DNA of 5,820 bases from Candidatus Cloacimonadota bacterium (GTDB taxonomy: Bacteria; Cloacimonadota; Cloacimonadia; Cloacimonadales; WRIO01), in the NCBI GenBank assembly GCA_017998585.1, contig JAGOCT010000127.1, positions 1-5,820 of the forward strand, in the 5' to 3' direction. The notes below the pieces were generated by a model, which was given only the letters and a program-made list of their open reading frames with translations, made no database searches and had not been told where the DNA came from. The position numbers and the translations under genes were made by a program. Of this stretch, positions 5,131 through 5,820 are shown in pieces (the first letter of the stretch is position 1; every line of letters begins with the position of its first letter).

Positions 5131-5820
5131 ATGAGTTTAAGAGCTTTTAAACAGTACTTAGAACTGTTAAAATATTCCGGACTGACATCTATTGTCAGTC
5201 CTTTTGAAAAGATCAATATAAATATTATAAAACCTAAATTTCAATCAGATGATGAAGATTATCAGGTTGATGTTCCAGCTCAGATTATATGTCCGGTTAA
5301 TTCAGCTGTTGAAGCCGGGACAAAATCTGATGAGATAGGCTTGCAAAAAATCAGAGAAAAGTTACTGAATTGCAATCGATGTATTTTAGCTAAAAGCAGG
5401 TTAAAGCTTGTATATGGAGAAGGTCATCAATCAGCAAGAATCATGTTGATCGGAGAAGGCCCTGGTGCTGAAGAGAATATTTCTGGCAGACCATTTATTG
5501 GAGAAGCCGGAAAATTATTAACAAAAATGCTACAGGCTATCAATATCAACAGAGAGCAGGTATATATCACGAATGTTGTTAAATGCAGACCTCCTGGAAA
5601 TCGAAATCCTAATCCTGATGAAATCTCTCAATGTATGCCTTTTTTGTTCCAACAAATTAGAATTATAAAACCTCAGGTTATTTTACTTTTAGGTAAAGTG
5701 GCAACGATTAGTCTCCTTCATGAAAATAAAAATATGGATCAATACCGAAATGAACAACCTTTTGAGTTTGAAGGTATTCCTGTCTGGATTACTTATCATC
5801 CTTCTGCGCTTTTAAGAAAT
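5131..5820 (+). CDS. Family 4 (Fe-S) uracil-DNA glycosylase, 3' end outside window (230 aa visible)
   Basis: This enzyme excises uracil from DNA after cytosine deamination or dUTP misincorporation, starting base-excision repair. The glycosylase core begins near residue 70. It has the Cys81-x2-Cys84 pair, motif 1 GEGPGAEEN (108-116) followed by GRPFIGEAGKLL, NVVKCRPPGNRNP with Cys152 and then Cys168 (C-x15-C), and motif 3 HPSALLRN (223-230) at the window edge. The four Cys are the expected [4Fe-4S] ligands, which separates family 4 from the other uracil-glycosylase families. A roughly 70-residue N-terminal extension precedes the core, as in many bacterial proteins once annotated as phage SPO1 polymerase-related; it is acidic around residues 39-48. 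About 20 more residues are expected outside. The ATG at 5131 is the first possible one, since an in-frame TGA lies at 5122. No good Shine-Dalgarno site is visible in the 23-base gap, so re-initiation after the acidic-tail gene is likely. Confidence 0.93.
   Translation, partial: MSLRAFKQYLELLKYSGLTSIVSPFEKININIIKPKFQSDDEDYQVDVPAQIICPVNSAVEAGTKSDEIGLQKIREKLLNCNRCILAKSRLKLVYGEGHQSARIMLIGEGPGAEENISGRPFIGEAGKLLTKMLQAININREQVYITNVVKCRPPGNRNPNPDEISQCMPFLFQQIRIIKPQVILLLGKVATISLLHENKNMDQYRNEQPFEFEGIPVWITYHPSALLRN

Noticed and set aside
5121..5150. Nine-codon open frame overlapping the start of the uracil-DNA glycosylase gene
   Set aside because: No ribosome binding site and no recognisable leader-peptide features; likely chance.
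4835..5216. Open frames on the minus strand, one of them very His-rich
   Set aside because: They are the antisense of the GAT-rich acidic tail and overlap well-supported + strand genes; the His runs simply mirror the Asp codons. No ribosome binding or family features.

Overview
The window is an AT-rich bacterial segment with every gene on the + strand. It holds six or seven genes: two run off the window edges and five are complete. All six visible stop codons are TAA. The best taxonomic clue is the 775-residue secreted metallocarboxypeptidase, which ends in a type IX secretion (T9SS) type A C-terminal sorting domain with a YPNPF core. That ending is typical of the Fibrobacteres-Chlorobi-Bacteroidetes side of the tree, and the style (M14 peptidase, CarboxypepD-like repeats, jelly-roll, YPNPF tail) resembles Candidatus Cloacimonadota or a close relative. 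Good GGAGG Shine-Dalgarno sites in front of several genes argue against a typical Bacteroidia member. The taxon is an inference.

Layout: (1) The 3' end of a polyamine (PotD-type) periplasmic binding protein runs to position 205 and overlaps by one base the start of a metallo-beta-lactamase-fold hydrolase (205-1131). (2) After 38 bases comes a TTG-initiated exported M14 carboxypeptidase (1170-3497). (3) A 120-base gap carries a likely promoter and an inverted repeat, followed by gcvH, the lipoyl carrier protein H (3618-3998), which ends at a strong intrinsic terminator (4015-4047). (4) A tightly packed cluster follows: guanylate kinase gmk (4061-4666), a small protein with an extremely acidic tail (4679-5107), and a family 4 Fe-S uracil-DNA glycosylase that runs off the right edge (5131 onward).

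How the genes work together: potD and the MBL-fold gene are probably translationally coupled. The carboxypeptidase is a surface or extracellular enzyme for peptide scavenging. GcvH belongs to one-carbon/glycine metabolism and appears to be its own transcription unit. The gmk cluster is nucleotide and information-processing housekeeping. In many bacteria gmk is followed directly by rpoZ (RNA polymerase omega), so the acidic-tail protein sits where rpoZ would be expected. This is the most interesting open question in the window. I found no CRISPR array, mobile element, tRNA, rRNA or clear defence system, and no intergenic gap exceeds 120 bases.
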